Notes: generated by a model not told the origin, from the letters alone. Positions 51,802-60,143 are shown, counted from the stretch's first letter. The stretch is DNA of 60,143 bases from Lachnospiraceae bacterium YSD2013 (GCA_900100895.1 FMTX01000023.1:1-60143), one strand, 5' to 3'. A program made the numbers and translations.

Positions 51802-53283
51802 TTATTTCCTCTCAAGCTCATACATAGTAACATCCATAAGAAGTTCTCCAACTGCCTTAAAACTGATACCTTCAGCTCTGACATCTGTAAGGATTACCAT
51901 AGACATTACCTGCTGTCCATTATTGATGAAGAGCTCCATGCTGTATCTGTCAAGAACAAGTCTAAATGAAATCTCACCCTTATTTCCTTCAACCTTACAT
52001 CTTCTCTGATGAACAATGGCTCTTCTGCTTCCTGAATGCTTTCTGTCTATCTTAACAATATTGTCAACAGGATCATATTCAATCGTTGAATAAGCCTTGC
52101 CATTATCAGCAAAACGAATTTCAAATTTTTTATATGAAAGTTCTGCCTGTGTAGATCTGACTCTTACTGTCATATCTACGCATCTGCCCTCAATACTTGA
52201 AAGTGAAGCACTATCAGAAATAAGTACATTCTGTCTGCTGATTCTTTTGCCGTAATAATTCTCTATCTCTCTGGCAGGCCACTGAATAAGTCTGTTATCC
52301 TTAATAGTTATTTCCCTTGGAATACTCATCTGGCCAAACCATGGGAAGTCATCGCGCCTGATTCCGCATGTATCCCAGTTCTGCATCCAGCCGATCATGA
52401 CTCTTCGTCCATCAGGAGTCTTGATTGTCTGTGGCGCATAAAAATCAATACCATAGTCAACAGCCTGACAGTTTTCTTCGCAGAATTCTCCATTTTCATC
52501 GATACTTCCTATCACACACAAGGTTCCGTTTCCGTTGTGGAACTCAAGCTCTTCAGGGAGCATATCCTGCGGGCTTGTGAGAAGGACCTGTTTACCATCG
52601 TGGTTAAAGTAATCAGGGCACTCCCACATTACACCGAATCTGTGGTTGTTCTTGATAACAGTCTTATCATAGGACCAGTTAATACCGTCATCACTTACAA
52701 ACTGTAATATCTGTCCATCGATATCCTCAGTTTTATTGCCAACTACTATGTAATATTTGCCATTTTCACGCCATACCTTAGGGTCTCTGAAGTCATATTT
52801 GCCGGCGCCCTCAGGAAGCATAGTACTGTCAATTACAGGATTATTGGCATACTTCTCATAATCCTTGCCGTCACCAAAAGCAACACACTGGGTCTGAACC
52901 TCTCTGATGTTGCCATCTTCATCTTCCATTTTCTGAACTCCTGTGTACACCAGAAGTTGTCTGCCATCTTCCATTTCAATGGCACTACCTGAAAAGCAAC
53001 CGTTCTTGTCATATTCCATATCAGGAGCTATAGCAGCAGGATAATATTCCCATGTGATCAGATCCTTACTAACCGCATGTCCCCAGTGCATAGGTCCCCA
53101 TACTGTCTCATATGGATAATACTGGTAAAAGAGATGGTATTCACCCTTATAAAGGCTAAAACCGTTAGGATCATTCATCCATCCACATCTTGGTGTCAGA
53201 TGAAAAAGAGGCCTCATTTCAGGGACAATCATCTTTTCCTTTTTCTCTTCATATTCACGTGCCTTGTTTAACTTATCACTCAT
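51802..53283 (-). CDS. scrB: Cytoplasmic GH32 sucrose-6-phosphate hydrolase / beta-fructosidase
   Basis: The 493-residue GH32 enzyme has no signal peptide. The catalytic residues are the nucleophile Asp in WMNDPNGFSLYKGEYHLFYQ near 35, RDPKVW (transition-state Asp) and ECPDYF (acid/base Glu). A beta-sandwich with MELFINNGQQ closes the protein. It splits sucrose or short fructans inside the cell; because the importer is an ABC type, free sugar is the more likely substrate. The start is ATG at 53283 after AGGATAG; an in-frame GTG four codons earlier is less likely. Confidence 0.93.
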   Translation of the reverse strand: MSDKLNKAREYEEKKEKMIVPEMRPLFHLTPRCGWMNDPNGFSLYKGEYHLFYQYYPYETVWGPMHWGHAVSKDLITWEYYPAAIAPDMEYDKNGCFSGSAIEMEDGRQLLVYTGVQKMEDEDGNIREVQTQCVAFGDGKDYEKYANNPVIDSTMLPEGAGKYDFRDPKVWRENGKYYIVVGNKTEDIDGQILQFVSDDGINWSYDKTVIKNNHRFGVMWECPDYFNHDGKQVLLTSPQDMLPEELEFHNGNGTLCVIGSIDENGEFCEENCQAVDYGIDFYAPQTIKTPDGRRVMIGWMQNWDTCGIRRDDFPWFGQMSIPREITIKDNRLIQWPAREIENYYGKRISRQNVLISDSASLSSIEGRCVDMTVRVRSTQAELSYKKFEIRFADNGKAYSTIEYDPVDNIVKIDRKHSGSRRAIVHQRRCKVEGNKGEISFRLVLDRYSMELFINNGQQVMSMVILTDVRAEGISFKAVGELLMDVTMYELERK

Positions 53284-53291
53284 TTCTATCC

Positions 53292-54650
53292 TCACTTACC
53301 GTAAATCATTACATTTTCTGCCAAAGCATCTGTAAGCTCAATTTTCCAATCCGCTCCCACAGCTGCATAAATTCTGTTTGACAGAGCTTTTATTCCATCT
53401 GCATAAATAACTACAATATCTTTTTCAACCACAACATCTATATGATATTTGGTTCCGCTTTCCAGCCTGATCGGCTGATTGTTAGGAAAAGCATTAAAAG
53501 ATATATTATCATCCTGATTGTCGATGCTAAGCTTGTATTCTTCTCCGCTCTCAGGATTACTAAACACCAGGTCCATTCTGCCGGCTTCTTCCATATCAAG
53601 GTCAAAAGAGAGGTGACAAGTTTCCGGCACCTTCCCTAGATCCAGCGCATTATTTTCAGAAGTGGAATTTAACAGTTCTTTTGTGAAATATTCATTATAT
53701 TGATCAGGCATGCATACCCCAAGTCTGCCGTCTGATAATTGTCTAAGTTCATATACCAGGATACTTCCTGCCCATGTATACTTCAGGCTGTCTTTTTCTC
53801 TTTTTTTACGGTCCAGAAAGCCTATAAGATACCTCTTACCCTTGTATTCACAAGACTTGGCTGCATAGAAGCCATCCCCATCGAAAGTATCAATCTCCTC
53901 TTTTTCCCATGGTCCAAAGAAATTATCCGAAACTCTGTAATAGACCACGTTGTTCCAACTAAATACCAGATAATACTTATTTCCCATTTGGAAAACATCC
54001 GGGCATTCCATAAAATACAGATCCCGACTGGTATAGAAATCTCCCTTAAAAGTCCAGTTCTCTAAATCCTGTGACTCGTAATATACTATAGCGCTCTCGT
54101 TTTCTTTTCTAGCTCCCACAAGCATCAGATAGCCATCATCGGTTCTGTAAACCTGCGGATCACGAAAATCGTTTGTACTATACCCTTTTGGTGCATGAAT
54201 AATATTGTCATAGTCTTTGGTAAAGCTTTTGTTATCTTTACTTGTAGCATGTAACACACATTCTTTATCTAGTCCATATGTGTCGTAGTAATCATTATGT
54301 CCTGTGTAGAAACAGTGATAGTTTCCCTGTTCATCCCTGATAAAAGAACCGGTTCCTACTGCGAGATCCTGTATTTCTGAATCCTCTGCAAAAGGAAGAA
54401 CTTCTCCTTTATCCTCAAAGCTTAAAAAATCCTTGGTATAAAAACGATGAATGGGATGATAGCCCACACCGTTATGATCTGTTTCATATAAATAATTCAG
54501 ATATACTCCATTTTCTTCTGAAAGAGCCATTACATCTCCAACATAACTGTCCTCAGCCCTTGGAAAAAGAGTATTTGCATTTTGGCTATCAGCACATCCT
54601 GTGAGCATACATGCAAGAAGTGCTGCAATTATGGCAACTTTTCTTTTCAT
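53292..54650 (-). CDS. Lipoprotein GH32-type beta-fructosidase (levanase/inulinase-like)
   Basis: The 452-residue secreted lipoprotein has a signal ending LLACMLTGC (lipobox Cys 19). The GH32 five-blade domain shows VGDVMALSEENGVYLNYLY (nucleophile Asp in place of the usual NDPNG), FRDPQVYR and ECPDVF, and a C-terminal sandwich follows (LSFDLDMEEAGRMDLVFS). It would cut fructan at the cell surface and feed the importer. Its NDPNG-site change marks it as a divergent subfamily. It lies 50 bp after the solute-binding gene, with a terminator hairpin between. Confidence 0.85.
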   Translation of the reverse strand: MKRKVAIIAALLACMLTGCADSQNANTLFPRAEDSYVGDVMALSEENGVYLNYLYETDHNGVGYHPIHRFYTKDFLSFEDKGEVLPFAEDSEIQDLAVGTGSFIRDEQGNYHCFYTGHNDYYDTYGLDKECVLHATSKDNKSFTKDYDNIIHAPKGYSTNDFRDPQVYRTDDGYLMLVGARKENESAIVYYESQDLENWTFKGDFYTSRDLYFMECPDVFQMGNKYYLVFSWNNVVYYRVSDNFFGPWEKEEIDTFDGDGFYAAKSCEYKGKRYLIGFLDRKKREKDSLKYTWAGSILVYELRQLSDGRLGVCMPDQYNEYFTKELLNSTSENNALDLGKVPETCHLSFDLDMEEAGRMDLVFSNPESGEEYKLSIDNQDDNISFNAFPNNQPIRLESGTKYHIDVVVEKDIVVIYADGIKALSNRIYAAVGADWKIELTDALAENVMIYGK

Positions 54651-54654
54651 TTTT

Positions 54655-54680
54655 AAAAAGGGAGGAGAAAATCTCCTCCC
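54655..54680 (-). terminator. Intra-operon terminator after the solute-binding gene
   Basis: GGGAGGAGA and TCTCCTCCC form a 9-bp stem with a 3-nt loop followed by TTTTT on the minus strand. It probably trims expression of the downstream hydrolase genes relative to the binding protein. Confidence 0.8.
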
Positions 54681-54700
54681 TGCCTTTCCGGTTATATGAA

Positions 54701-56353
54701 TTAATTATAGAACTCATCAAGATACTTCTGGTAGATAGAGAGATACTCATCAAGACCATATGCATAAACCCGCTTGAGATACTCATCCCACTCAGCATCT
54801 GTAAGACCGTTCATAACGAAGTTACTTCTGCTGGAGTTGATATAGCTGATAAGATCTGTCTGGATAGTTGTAAGAGCCTCTGTATCATCAGCTGTCATAA
54901 ATACGTTAGGATATACATACTTGCAGTTCATATCGTTTGTATAGTACTCCTTGATCCAGTCAAGACGATACTGCGCATCATCAGGGCATGTAACATATAC
55001 GCCGTAGTACTCATCAAGGATTGCAAGAGGACCACCAACACACTCAGCCTCACGAACTTCTACAGGAGAAGCATCGCCAAGAGGTGCATGCTTGAGCATC
55101 TTGTCGCCGTTTGCATTTGTTGAAAGCTCGAAGATATCAAACTCATCATCCTCGCCATATGTTCCCCAGTTGTTCTGTGGTGACTGGAATGGATCATACA
55201 TCTTATCAAGCCAAGCACATACGAATGCAGGGTTCTCACACTTAGAAGTTACAACGCATCTGCCACGGTCAAAACCTGATGTGAAAGAGCTATTCATAGG
55301 AGTTACATTCTTAACATCAGCCTTAAGAGCTGCAAGTGGAACGAAATCTTCAAGGTTATCAATGTTAGCAATGTCCCATGTAAAGCAAACACCATATCTG
55401 TGTGACTTACCCTTAGCTACATAAGTTGACCACTCCTGTGTGAAGCACTCAGGATCGATAAGTCCCTCTTCATAGAGCTGATGAAGCCACTGCATACCTG
55501 ACTTGAAACCTTCCTGTGTTGCTGTGCAGATAACCTTCTTGTCATCTGTAACTGCAATGTGCTGTCCGATATCATTGTCACCGTAACCTTCGCCAAAGCC
55601 GTTAATAAGAAGGCTTGGATCCTGATCGTTCATGATGCATGACATAGGAATGATGTCACCCTCAATACCAAACTCAGCCTGAAGCTCTGAAGCATGCTCC
55701 TTGAATGCCTTAAGTACTTCTTCGAATTCATCAACTGTTGTAGGTGTCTGAAGTCCGAGGAAATCAAGCCATTTCTTGTTGATGTAAGTGAAGTTATTAC
55801 CTACTGTCTGGATAGCTGTCTTGTTAGAACCAAGCTGCTCAATCCATGGAAGTGCCCAGATGTGTCCCTCGGAGTCCTCACACATTGTGCGGTACTCCGG
55901 ATACTTATCAAATACTGCCTTAAGGTTAGGCATGTTGTTGTCAATGTACTCTTCTACAGGAAGGATAACTCCCTGCTCAGCATATCTGATAAGGTCTGAG
56001 TTACTAAAGCCTGCATTAAATACAAAATCTGTAAGTGTGTTCTTGTTAGCCATGTTGAGTTTGATCTTGTCGCCCCACTGATCATTTGAAATAGCTGTCC
56101 AATCAACATGTACGTTTGTCTCTTCCTCAAGTCTCTTGAAGATTGTTCTGTTGTTAGGTTCTGACTCAGTTCCTGACGGATAGCTGATTGTACCTGTGAT
56201 AGTAACCTTGTTTTCCAGCGGAAAGCTGATACCATCCGCTGAAACTGATGCTGCCCCACTGCCTGAAGCACCTTTTCCGCAACCTGCCAGAACACTGGCT
56301 GACATTGCAAGAACAAGTGCTGCTGAAAATAACTTTGTTGTCTTCTTTTTCAT
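54701..56353 (-). CDS. Sugar ABC transporter solute-binding lipoprotein
   Basis: A 550-residue family-1 extracellular solute-binding protein. The signal ends VLAGCG (lipobox Cys 25) and is followed by a Ser/Gly linker. The length and pieces such as SISYPSGTESEPNNRTIFKRLEEETNVHVDW and LPWIEQLGSNKTAIQTVGNNFTYINKKWLDFLGL mark the large LplA/YtcQ-like group found with LplB/LplC permeases. It would bind fructo-oligosaccharide or a related sugar. First-translated partner of the permeases at 56423 and 57349. Confidence 0.9.
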   Translation of the reverse strand: MKKKTTKLFSAALVLAMSASVLAGCGKGASGSGAASVSADGISFPLENKVTITGTISYPSGTESEPNNRTIFKRLEEETNVHVDWTAISNDQWGDKIKLNMANKNTLTDFVFNAGFSNSDLIRYAEQGVILPVEEYIDNNMPNLKAVFDKYPEYRTMCEDSEGHIWALPWIEQLGSNKTAIQTVGNNFTYINKKWLDFLGLQTPTTVDEFEEVLKAFKEHASELQAEFGIEGDIIPMSCIMNDQDPSLLINGFGEGYGDNDIGQHIAVTDDKKVICTATQEGFKSGMQWLHQLYEEGLIDPECFTQEWSTYVAKGKSHRYGVCFTWDIANIDNLEDFVPLAALKADVKNVTPMNSSFTSGFDRGRCVVTSKCENPAFVCAWLDKMYDPFQSPQNNWGTYGEDDEFDIFELSTNANGDKMLKHAPLGDASPVEVREAECVGGPLAILDEYYGVYVTCPDDAQYRLDWIKEYYTNDMNCKYVYPNVFMTADDTEALTTIQTDLISYINSSRSNFVMNGLTDAEWDEYLKRVYAYGLDEYLSIYQKYLDEFYN

Positions 56354-56422
56354 TTTCCCTCTCCTTATAAAAATTCTTTATTATCTCCTGTTGCCAGGGG
56401 AAGTTCTGATTGTTTAAGCCTC

Positions 56423-57337
56423 TCAGCCTTTAACTGAACCAACCATGATTCCTGAATCAAAATACTTCTGGAAGAATGGATACATTACTATAAGCGGTAA
56501 GCTTGAAATAATGATGGTTGCATATTTAAGAAGTTCTGCAAGCTGTGCTCTCTGAGCTGTACTCTGCATATCTGCTATCATTCCCGGATCTGGTTCATTC
56601 TGGATGAGGATAGCCCTAAGCACCAGCTGAAGAGGCTGCTTATCTGCTGAATTCAGATAGATCATTGCATCAAAGTAGCTGTTCCACATTCCTACAAACT
56701 GCCACAACATCAGCACTGCTATAAGTGGTGTGCACACAGGAAGAAGTATTCTGAAGAAGAACACCAACTCATTAGCTCCGTCCACATCAGCAGCTTCTCT
56801 AAGTTCGCTTGGAATACCTTTGTAGTAAGTTCTTGCGATGATCATGTTCCATACGCTAAATGATCCCGGAAGAATTACAGCCCACATGGTATCAAGAAGT
56901 CCCATGTTACTGATAAGAAGGTATGTAGGAATCAGTCCTCCGCCAAAGAACATTGTGATAATAAAGATTGCGTTAAAAAACTTCTTGCCTTTAAAATCAT
57001 CTCTTGACATTGGATAAGCACACAAAAGTGTTATAAATACAGAAATAACCGCAAATAATACGGAATATATAATTGCATTTCTAAATCCAATCCATATCTG
57101 AGAATTGGTCATAACTCTCTCATAAGCTGTAAGAGTCCATTTGCTGAAATCAAATACTATTCCCTTGTTCTGAAGTGTTATAGGATCCATGAAGGAAGCT
57201 ACAATAATATAAACTACAGGGCCTATGATAGCCATTACAAAGGCTGCAAGGAGAATATAACCAACCAAAAGAAATGCTTTATCTCCAATGGAAGCTCTGG
57301 CAAAATCGCTTTTTTTAATATTTACTGTCTGTTGCAT
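56423..57337 (-). CDS. Sugar ABC transporter permease, LplC/MalG type
   Basis: In 304 residues there are six membrane helices and the EAA loop GIPSELREAADVDGANELVFFFRILLPVCTPLI near 185, the contact for the ATPase. An N-terminal basic stretch precedes the first helix. The terminal KYFDSGIMVGSVKG is a common end of this group. Its stop is 69 bp before the solute-binding gene. No ATPase gene is linked. Confidence 0.93.
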   Translation of the reverse strand: MQQTVNIKKSDFARASIGDKAFLLVGYILLAAFVMAIIGPVVYIIVASFMDPITLQNKGIVFDFSKWTLTAYERVMTNSQIWIGFRNAIIYSVLFAVISVFITLLCAYPMSRDDFKGKKFFNAIFIITMFFGGGLIPTYLLISNMGLLDTMWAVILPGSFSVWNMIIARTYYKGIPSELREAADVDGANELVFFFRILLPVCTPLIAVLMLWQFVGMWNSYFDAMIYLNSADKQPLQLVLRAILIQNEPDPGMIADMQSTAQRAQLAELLKYATIIISSLPLIVMYPFFQKYFDSGIMVGSVKG

Positions 57338-57348
57338 TTCGCTCCCCC

Positions 57349-58269
57349 TTATAGTCCCTGACCGTCGTTAAGCTTCTCAACAACCTTATTAACCACTATG
57401 AGAAGAAATACATTTACGATCGTATTAAATAATCCAACCGCTGTTGAATAACTGTAATCACCATTCAAAAGACCTTTTTTGTAAACATACGTAGCTATGA
57501 TCTCAGATGAAGCAAGGTTCATATCTGACTGAAGTGCATAGGCCTTTTCAAAGCCGATACTCATAATGTTTCCTGCCTGAAGGATGAATTGGATAACTAC
57601 CATATCCTTGATAGCCGGCCACTCTACTGCCTTGATCTGTTGCCAGATATTGGCTCCATCAATCTGTGCTGCCTCTTTGAGTTCCTTGCTGGCATTTGAA
57701 AGAGCTGCTGTGTACATGATCGATGCCCAGCCGGCGCCCTGCCAGATACCACTTATGATGTAGATTGGTCTGAATGCTGCAGGGATTGTCAAAAAGTTGA
57801 TGTTCGTTCCCAAAAGCATATTGAATGGTCCTGTAACCGATAAAAGAATCCTGACCATACCACAGAGGACTATGACAGATATGAAGTTAGGCATATACAG
57901 AACAAGCTGTATCTTCTGCTTGATCCTGCTACTGGCAATCCTGTTAAGTAGAAGCGCCAGTATTATCGGCATTGGAAATCCCCATAACAGACCAAAAATA
58001 CTCAGTTTAAGTGTATTTGCAAGATATTGCATAAAATCGGGTGATGATAAGAACTGTTCGAAATACTTAAGTCCTACCCATTCACTCCCCAATATTCCAT
58101 TAAATGGGTTGTATTTCTGGAAAGCAATCAGAATGCCTCCCATCGGAATGTACCTGAACACTATTGTCAGTAACAGTGCCGGCCCCAGAAAGAACACATA
58201 TAGTTGCCAATGCTGTTTAACATATACCAGGGTGTTATGCATCGAATTATCTTTTACCTTTGTGTTCAT
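57349..58269 (-). CDS. Sugar ABC transporter permease, LplB type
   Basis: The protein is 306 residues from the start at 58269, which follows CGGGAGGGG. The longer open frame to 58341 lies in the promoter-operator region and is rejected. The EAA loop is ASKELKEAAQIDGANIWQQIKAVEWPAI near 190. About six helices. First gene of the operon, 11 bp before its LplC-type partner. Confidence 0.93.
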   Translation of the reverse strand: MNTKVKDNSMHNTLVYVKQHWQLYVFFLGPALLLTIVFRYIPMGGILIAFQKYNPFNGILGSEWVGLKYFEQFLSSPDFMQYLANTLKLSIFGLLWGFPMPIILALLLNRIASSRIKQKIQLVLYMPNFISVIVLCGMVRILLSVTGPFNMLLGTNINFLTIPAAFRPIYIISGIWQGAGWASIMYTAALSNASKELKEAAQIDGANIWQQIKAVEWPAIKDMVVIQFILQAGNIMSIGFEKAYALQSDMNLASSEIIATYVYKKGLLNGDYSYSTAVGLFNTIVNVFLLIVVNKVVEKLNDGQGL

Positions 58270-58284
58270 GTAGCCCCTCCCGAG

Positions 58285-58410
58285 TTTTACATTTGCATAA
58301 TTCTTATTTGCATATGTAAAATATAGCACCCATTTTTTCAACTGTCAACATAATTATTTTACATTTGCACAATAAATATTTACATTTGACACTTTAATTT
58401 TTACATTTTA
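58285..58410. promoter_or_regulatory. Operator cluster for the LacI-family regulator
   Basis: Five copies of TTTTACATNTGCA-type sites occur: 58285-58297, 58307-58321 (reverse), 58357-58369, 58379-58391 and 58399-58410. A sixth near-copy stands at 59563-59573. They overlap both promoters listed next. Repetition around divergent promoters and the adjacent LacI gene mark them as its operators. Confidence 0.75.
58320..58348 (-). promoter_or_regulatory. Promoter of the sugar transport/GH32 operon
   Basis: TTGACA and TATATT on the minus strand are exactly 17 bp apart. The -10 box touches the reverse operator copy at 58307-58321. Confidence 0.85.
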
Positions 58411-58414
58411 TAAT
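58386..58414 (+). promoter_or_regulatory. Promoter of the LacI-family gene
   Basis: TTGACA and TATAAT are exactly 17 bp apart on the plus strand, 95 bp before the ATG. Operator copies at 58379 and 58399 overlap it, so the regulator should control itself. Confidence 0.85.
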
Positions 58415-58508
58415 AATATAGGTGTCAAAAAGTCATAAATACCTACTATCTGGGGCACACCCATCTTTTGACACATTCATCTTTTATTTAGAAAGTGGAG
58501 ACTACATT

Positions 58509-59561
58509 ATGCCAGCAAAAGTCACCTTACAGGATATAGCAGATGCTCTTGGAGTATCCAGAAATACCGTATCCAAGGCTATAAATAACACCGGAGTTTT
58601 AGCTGAATCTACCAGACAGAAAGTTTTAGAGAAGGCTATCGAAATGGGATACAAGCAATTTTCTTATGCCAATTCCATTTCAGACATTACAAATCCTTTT
58701 AGTTCCCGGCCCAAGGCTTCAGGAGAGATTGCTCTCTTTTCAGGCAGTTTCCTCAATAATTCTCACTTTGCTTCTACCATGCTGGATAAATTTCAATATG
58801 AACTTTCTCTGCTTGGCTATAGTCTGACAATGCACCGGGTTGATCATCAGAATATAGAGTCAAGAACTCTTCCTCTCTCATACAGACCAGATAACACCAA
58901 GGCTATTGTATGCATCGAAATGTTTGATCACCCCTATTGTGAAATGTTGTGCAGCCTAGGATTACCTGTTCTCATGATAGATGCTCCCGTTGCAAGCTTC
59001 TGGAGACCATTAAACGCAGATGTTCTGCTCATGGATAATTTTTCCAATATATATACAGTCGTTAATGACATGAGCAAAAAGGGAATTGCCAAGATAGGAT
59101 TTGTAGGCCAGGTCACACATTGCCGTTCTTTCTACGAGCGATTCATAGCCTTTAGGGAGGCAATGTATATCAATAATCTGAACTTTGACGAAAAATATTG
59201 TCTTACAGAGGTTCATCCTCACGGATCAGAATATAGAGAATACTTATTCGAAGCTCTTACGAAGATTCAAGAAATGCCCGAACTCTTTATTTGTGCCAAC
59301 GATTTTGTAGCTCTCGATCTGATATCCGGCCTCAAGAGAATGGGAATAGAATGTCCACGTGATATCAAGATATTCGGTTTTGATGATTCCCCCGAGTCCA
59401 AGATCATGTCTCCTTCTCTCTCAACCAGCCACATACACAGCCAGATAATCGGTTATTCAGCTGCCAACCTTGTAATCTCAAGGATTGAGCAGCCTGATCT
59501 CAATTACAGGATAACCTATACAGAGACTGATCTTATTTACAGAGAATCAACACAGATGTAA
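58509..59561 (+). CDS. LacI/GalR-family regulator of the sucrose/fructan locus
   Basis: A 350-residue regulator. The helix-turn-helix is VTLQDIADALGVSRNTVSKAINNTGVLAESTRQKVLEKAIEMGY, followed by a periplasmic-binding-type sensor (for example KIGFVGQVTHCRSFYERF, FICANDFVALDLISGLKRMG, KIFGFDDSPESKIMSPSLST). The start at 58509 fits the family N-terminus and GTGGAG; the longer frame upstream is not needed. The ligand would be a product of fructan or sucrose breakdown. It is transcribed away from the transport operon. Confidence 0.92.
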   Translation: MPAKVTLQDIADALGVSRNTVSKAINNTGVLAESTRQKVLEKAIEMGYKQFSYANSISDITNPFSSRPKASGEIALFSGSFLNNSHFASTMLDKFQYELSLLGYSLTMHRVDHQNIESRTLPLSYRPDNTKAIVCIEMFDHPYCEMLCSLGLPVLMIDAPVASFWRPLNADVLLMDNFSNIYTVVNDMSKKGIAKIGFVGQVTHCRSFYERFIAFREAMYINNLNFDEKYCLTEVHPHGSEYREYLFEALTKIQEMPELFICANDFVALDLISGLKRMGIECPRDIKIFGFDDSPESKIMSPSLSTSHIHSQIIGYSAANLVISRIEQPDLNYRITYTETDLIYRESTQM

Positions 59562-59574
59562 TAAAATGTAAAAT

Positions 59575-59668
59575 AGAATGTCGCTCGCGACATTCTCGCG
59601 CCGAGCGCGGTTGACAAGGTCAACATAATTCCAATCGCGCGAGTGCGCATCCTTAGTGGAGCGATTTT
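59575..59668. repeat. Structured repeat element, copy B
   Basis: Copy of the element at 9849. Stem AGAATGTCGC (59575-59584) with GCGACATTCT (59587-59596) around core TCGCTCGCGA; second hairpin GTTGAC-AAG-GTCAAC; GCGCG pairing with CGCGC; then GCATCCTTAGTGGAGCG and a T-run. Every stem differs in sequence from copy A yet still pairs. It lies directly behind the LacI-family gene. Confidence 0.7.
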
Positions 59669-59671
59669 TCT

Positions 59672-59696
59672 GTAATAGGAAATTGCTTCCTATTAC
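59672..59696. repeat. 10-bp hairpin following element copy B
   Basis: GTAATAGGAA and TTCCTATTAC pair with a 5-nt loop. It occupies the position of the 9954-9979 hairpin at copy A but has unrelated sequence. No T-run follows it on either strand, so it is not a typical terminator. Confidence 0.6.
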
Positions 59697-59768
59697 AAAA
59701 CAAAATTTTCTGCGTTTCACCGAGGCTGAATACAATTATAGATAAAAGAAAAACCCCAGAAACTGATA

Positions 59769-60143
59769 TGTACCCAGAATCCTGGACACATATTTATGAA
59801 CTAGGCTGAACACATGGATGCTTCCCTGTACTTTACAGGAGGCATCCATTTTGTTTTCGCCTGAATTCTTTTATTATTATAATAATCTATATATTCTTCA
59901 ACACTTTTTGCAAACTCTTCAAACGAACGATATTCTTTTTCATAACCATAATACATTTCGTTTTTCATACGTCCAAAGAAAGTCTCCATTATGCAGTTAT
60001 CATAACAGTTTCCCTTTCTGGACATTGATTGGATAATGCCATGTTCTTTGAGGCGCTGCTGATAGTAGGAATGCTGATATTGCCACCCTTGATCAGAATG
60101 GAAAACCAGCCCTTCTACATTTGGAAAGCACTTAAATGCTCGG
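59769..60143 (-). mobile_element. IS3-family insertion sequence, 3' end, runs off the right edge
   Basis: A probable left terminus TGTACCCAGAATCCTGGACA begins at 59769, with the TG start usual for IS3-type ends. The transposase coding region follows from 59801. The right end lies outside the window, so target repeats cannot be checked. Confidence 0.7.
59801..60143 (-). CDS. IS3-family transposase (OrfB, integrase catalytic core), C-terminal part
   Basis: The C-terminal 114 codons are visible; the gene continues past the right edge, so the Met at 60025 is internal. The second catalytic Asp is in FHSDQGWQYQHSYYQ and the Glu in SRKGNCYDNCIMETFFGRMK of the DDE site, followed by YIDYYNNKRIQAKTKWMPPVKY, the normal end of IS150/IS3-type OrfB proteins. 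The visible part is intact, so the element could be active. Confidence 0.92.
   Translation of the reverse strand, partial: RAFKCFPNVEGLVFHSDQGWQYQHSYYQQRLKEHGIIQSMSRKGNCYDNCIMETFFGRMKNEMYYGYEKEYRSFEEFAKSVEEYIDYYNNKRIQAKTKWMPPVKYREASMCSA

Noticed and set aside
58270-58341. N-terminal extension of the LplB-type permease
   Set aside because: Would cover the promoter and operators; GGGAGGGG precedes the ATG at 58269.

Overview
The window looks like chromosomal DNA of a Gram-positive anaerobe of the Lachnospiraceae, most like Butyrivibrio or Pseudobutyrivibrio. The reasons are strong GGAGG-type ribosome binding sites, TTGACA-17-TATAAT promoters, a giant secreted plant-fibre esterase with wall-binding repeats, and an unusual density of GNAT, HAD, methyltransferase and metallo-beta-lactamase-fold genes. 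The genus is inference. No rRNA, tRNA, prophage or Cas gene was seen. Most genes lie on the minus strand.

Layout. 1-6353: 5' part of a multidomain CE15-type esterase that runs off the left edge. 6732-9811: folA, a greA-family gene, aroA and sfsA, the last three translationally coupled. 9812-11245: a structured repeat element, a zinc-ribbon protein and a first array of inverted repeats. 11246-22683: methyltransferases, an XRE regulator, an HD-domain protein, an ABC-F gene with an attenuator-like leader, DegV, a C_GCAxxG_C_C protein, an ABC exporter and a lineage-specific acidic coiled-coil protein. 22920-24671: a TrmH-family gene and an RNHCP gene converging on a second, strikingly regular hairpin array (7 units, exact 64-bp period). 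24853-49490: mostly minus-strand accessory and housekeeping genes. These include a GNAT-RsgA fusion behind a leader peptide and terminator, YjdF behind a probable yjdF riboswitch, an autoregulated TetR operon, an internally deleted asparaginase, serine dehydratase, and a cystathionine-lyase remnant. 49872-59561: a more A/T-rich sucrose/fructan locus (fructokinase, two GH32 enzymes, sugar ABC importer, LacI regulator with repeated operators). It is flanked by a glycosidase remnant on one side and, on the other, by a second copy of the structured element and an IS3-family transposase.

How the genes work together. The clearest unit is the fructan/sucrose system. A lipoprotein GH32 enzyme probably trims fructans outside the cell, a solute-binding protein with two permeases imports the products, a cytoplasmic GH32 hydrolyses them, and fructokinase phosphorylates the fructose. 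No ATPase gene is present, so a shared MsmX-type ATPase is likely. The LacI regulator reads outward from the same operator cluster. The CE15 protein points to attack on lignin-glucuronoxylan linkages.

Most worth a second look: the 64-bp hairpin array at 23814-24234; its differently sequenced counterpart at 10879-11108; and a roughly 120-nt element present twice (9849-9979 and 59575-59696), whose stems differ by compensatory changes, so it probably works as a folded RNA or DNA structure.
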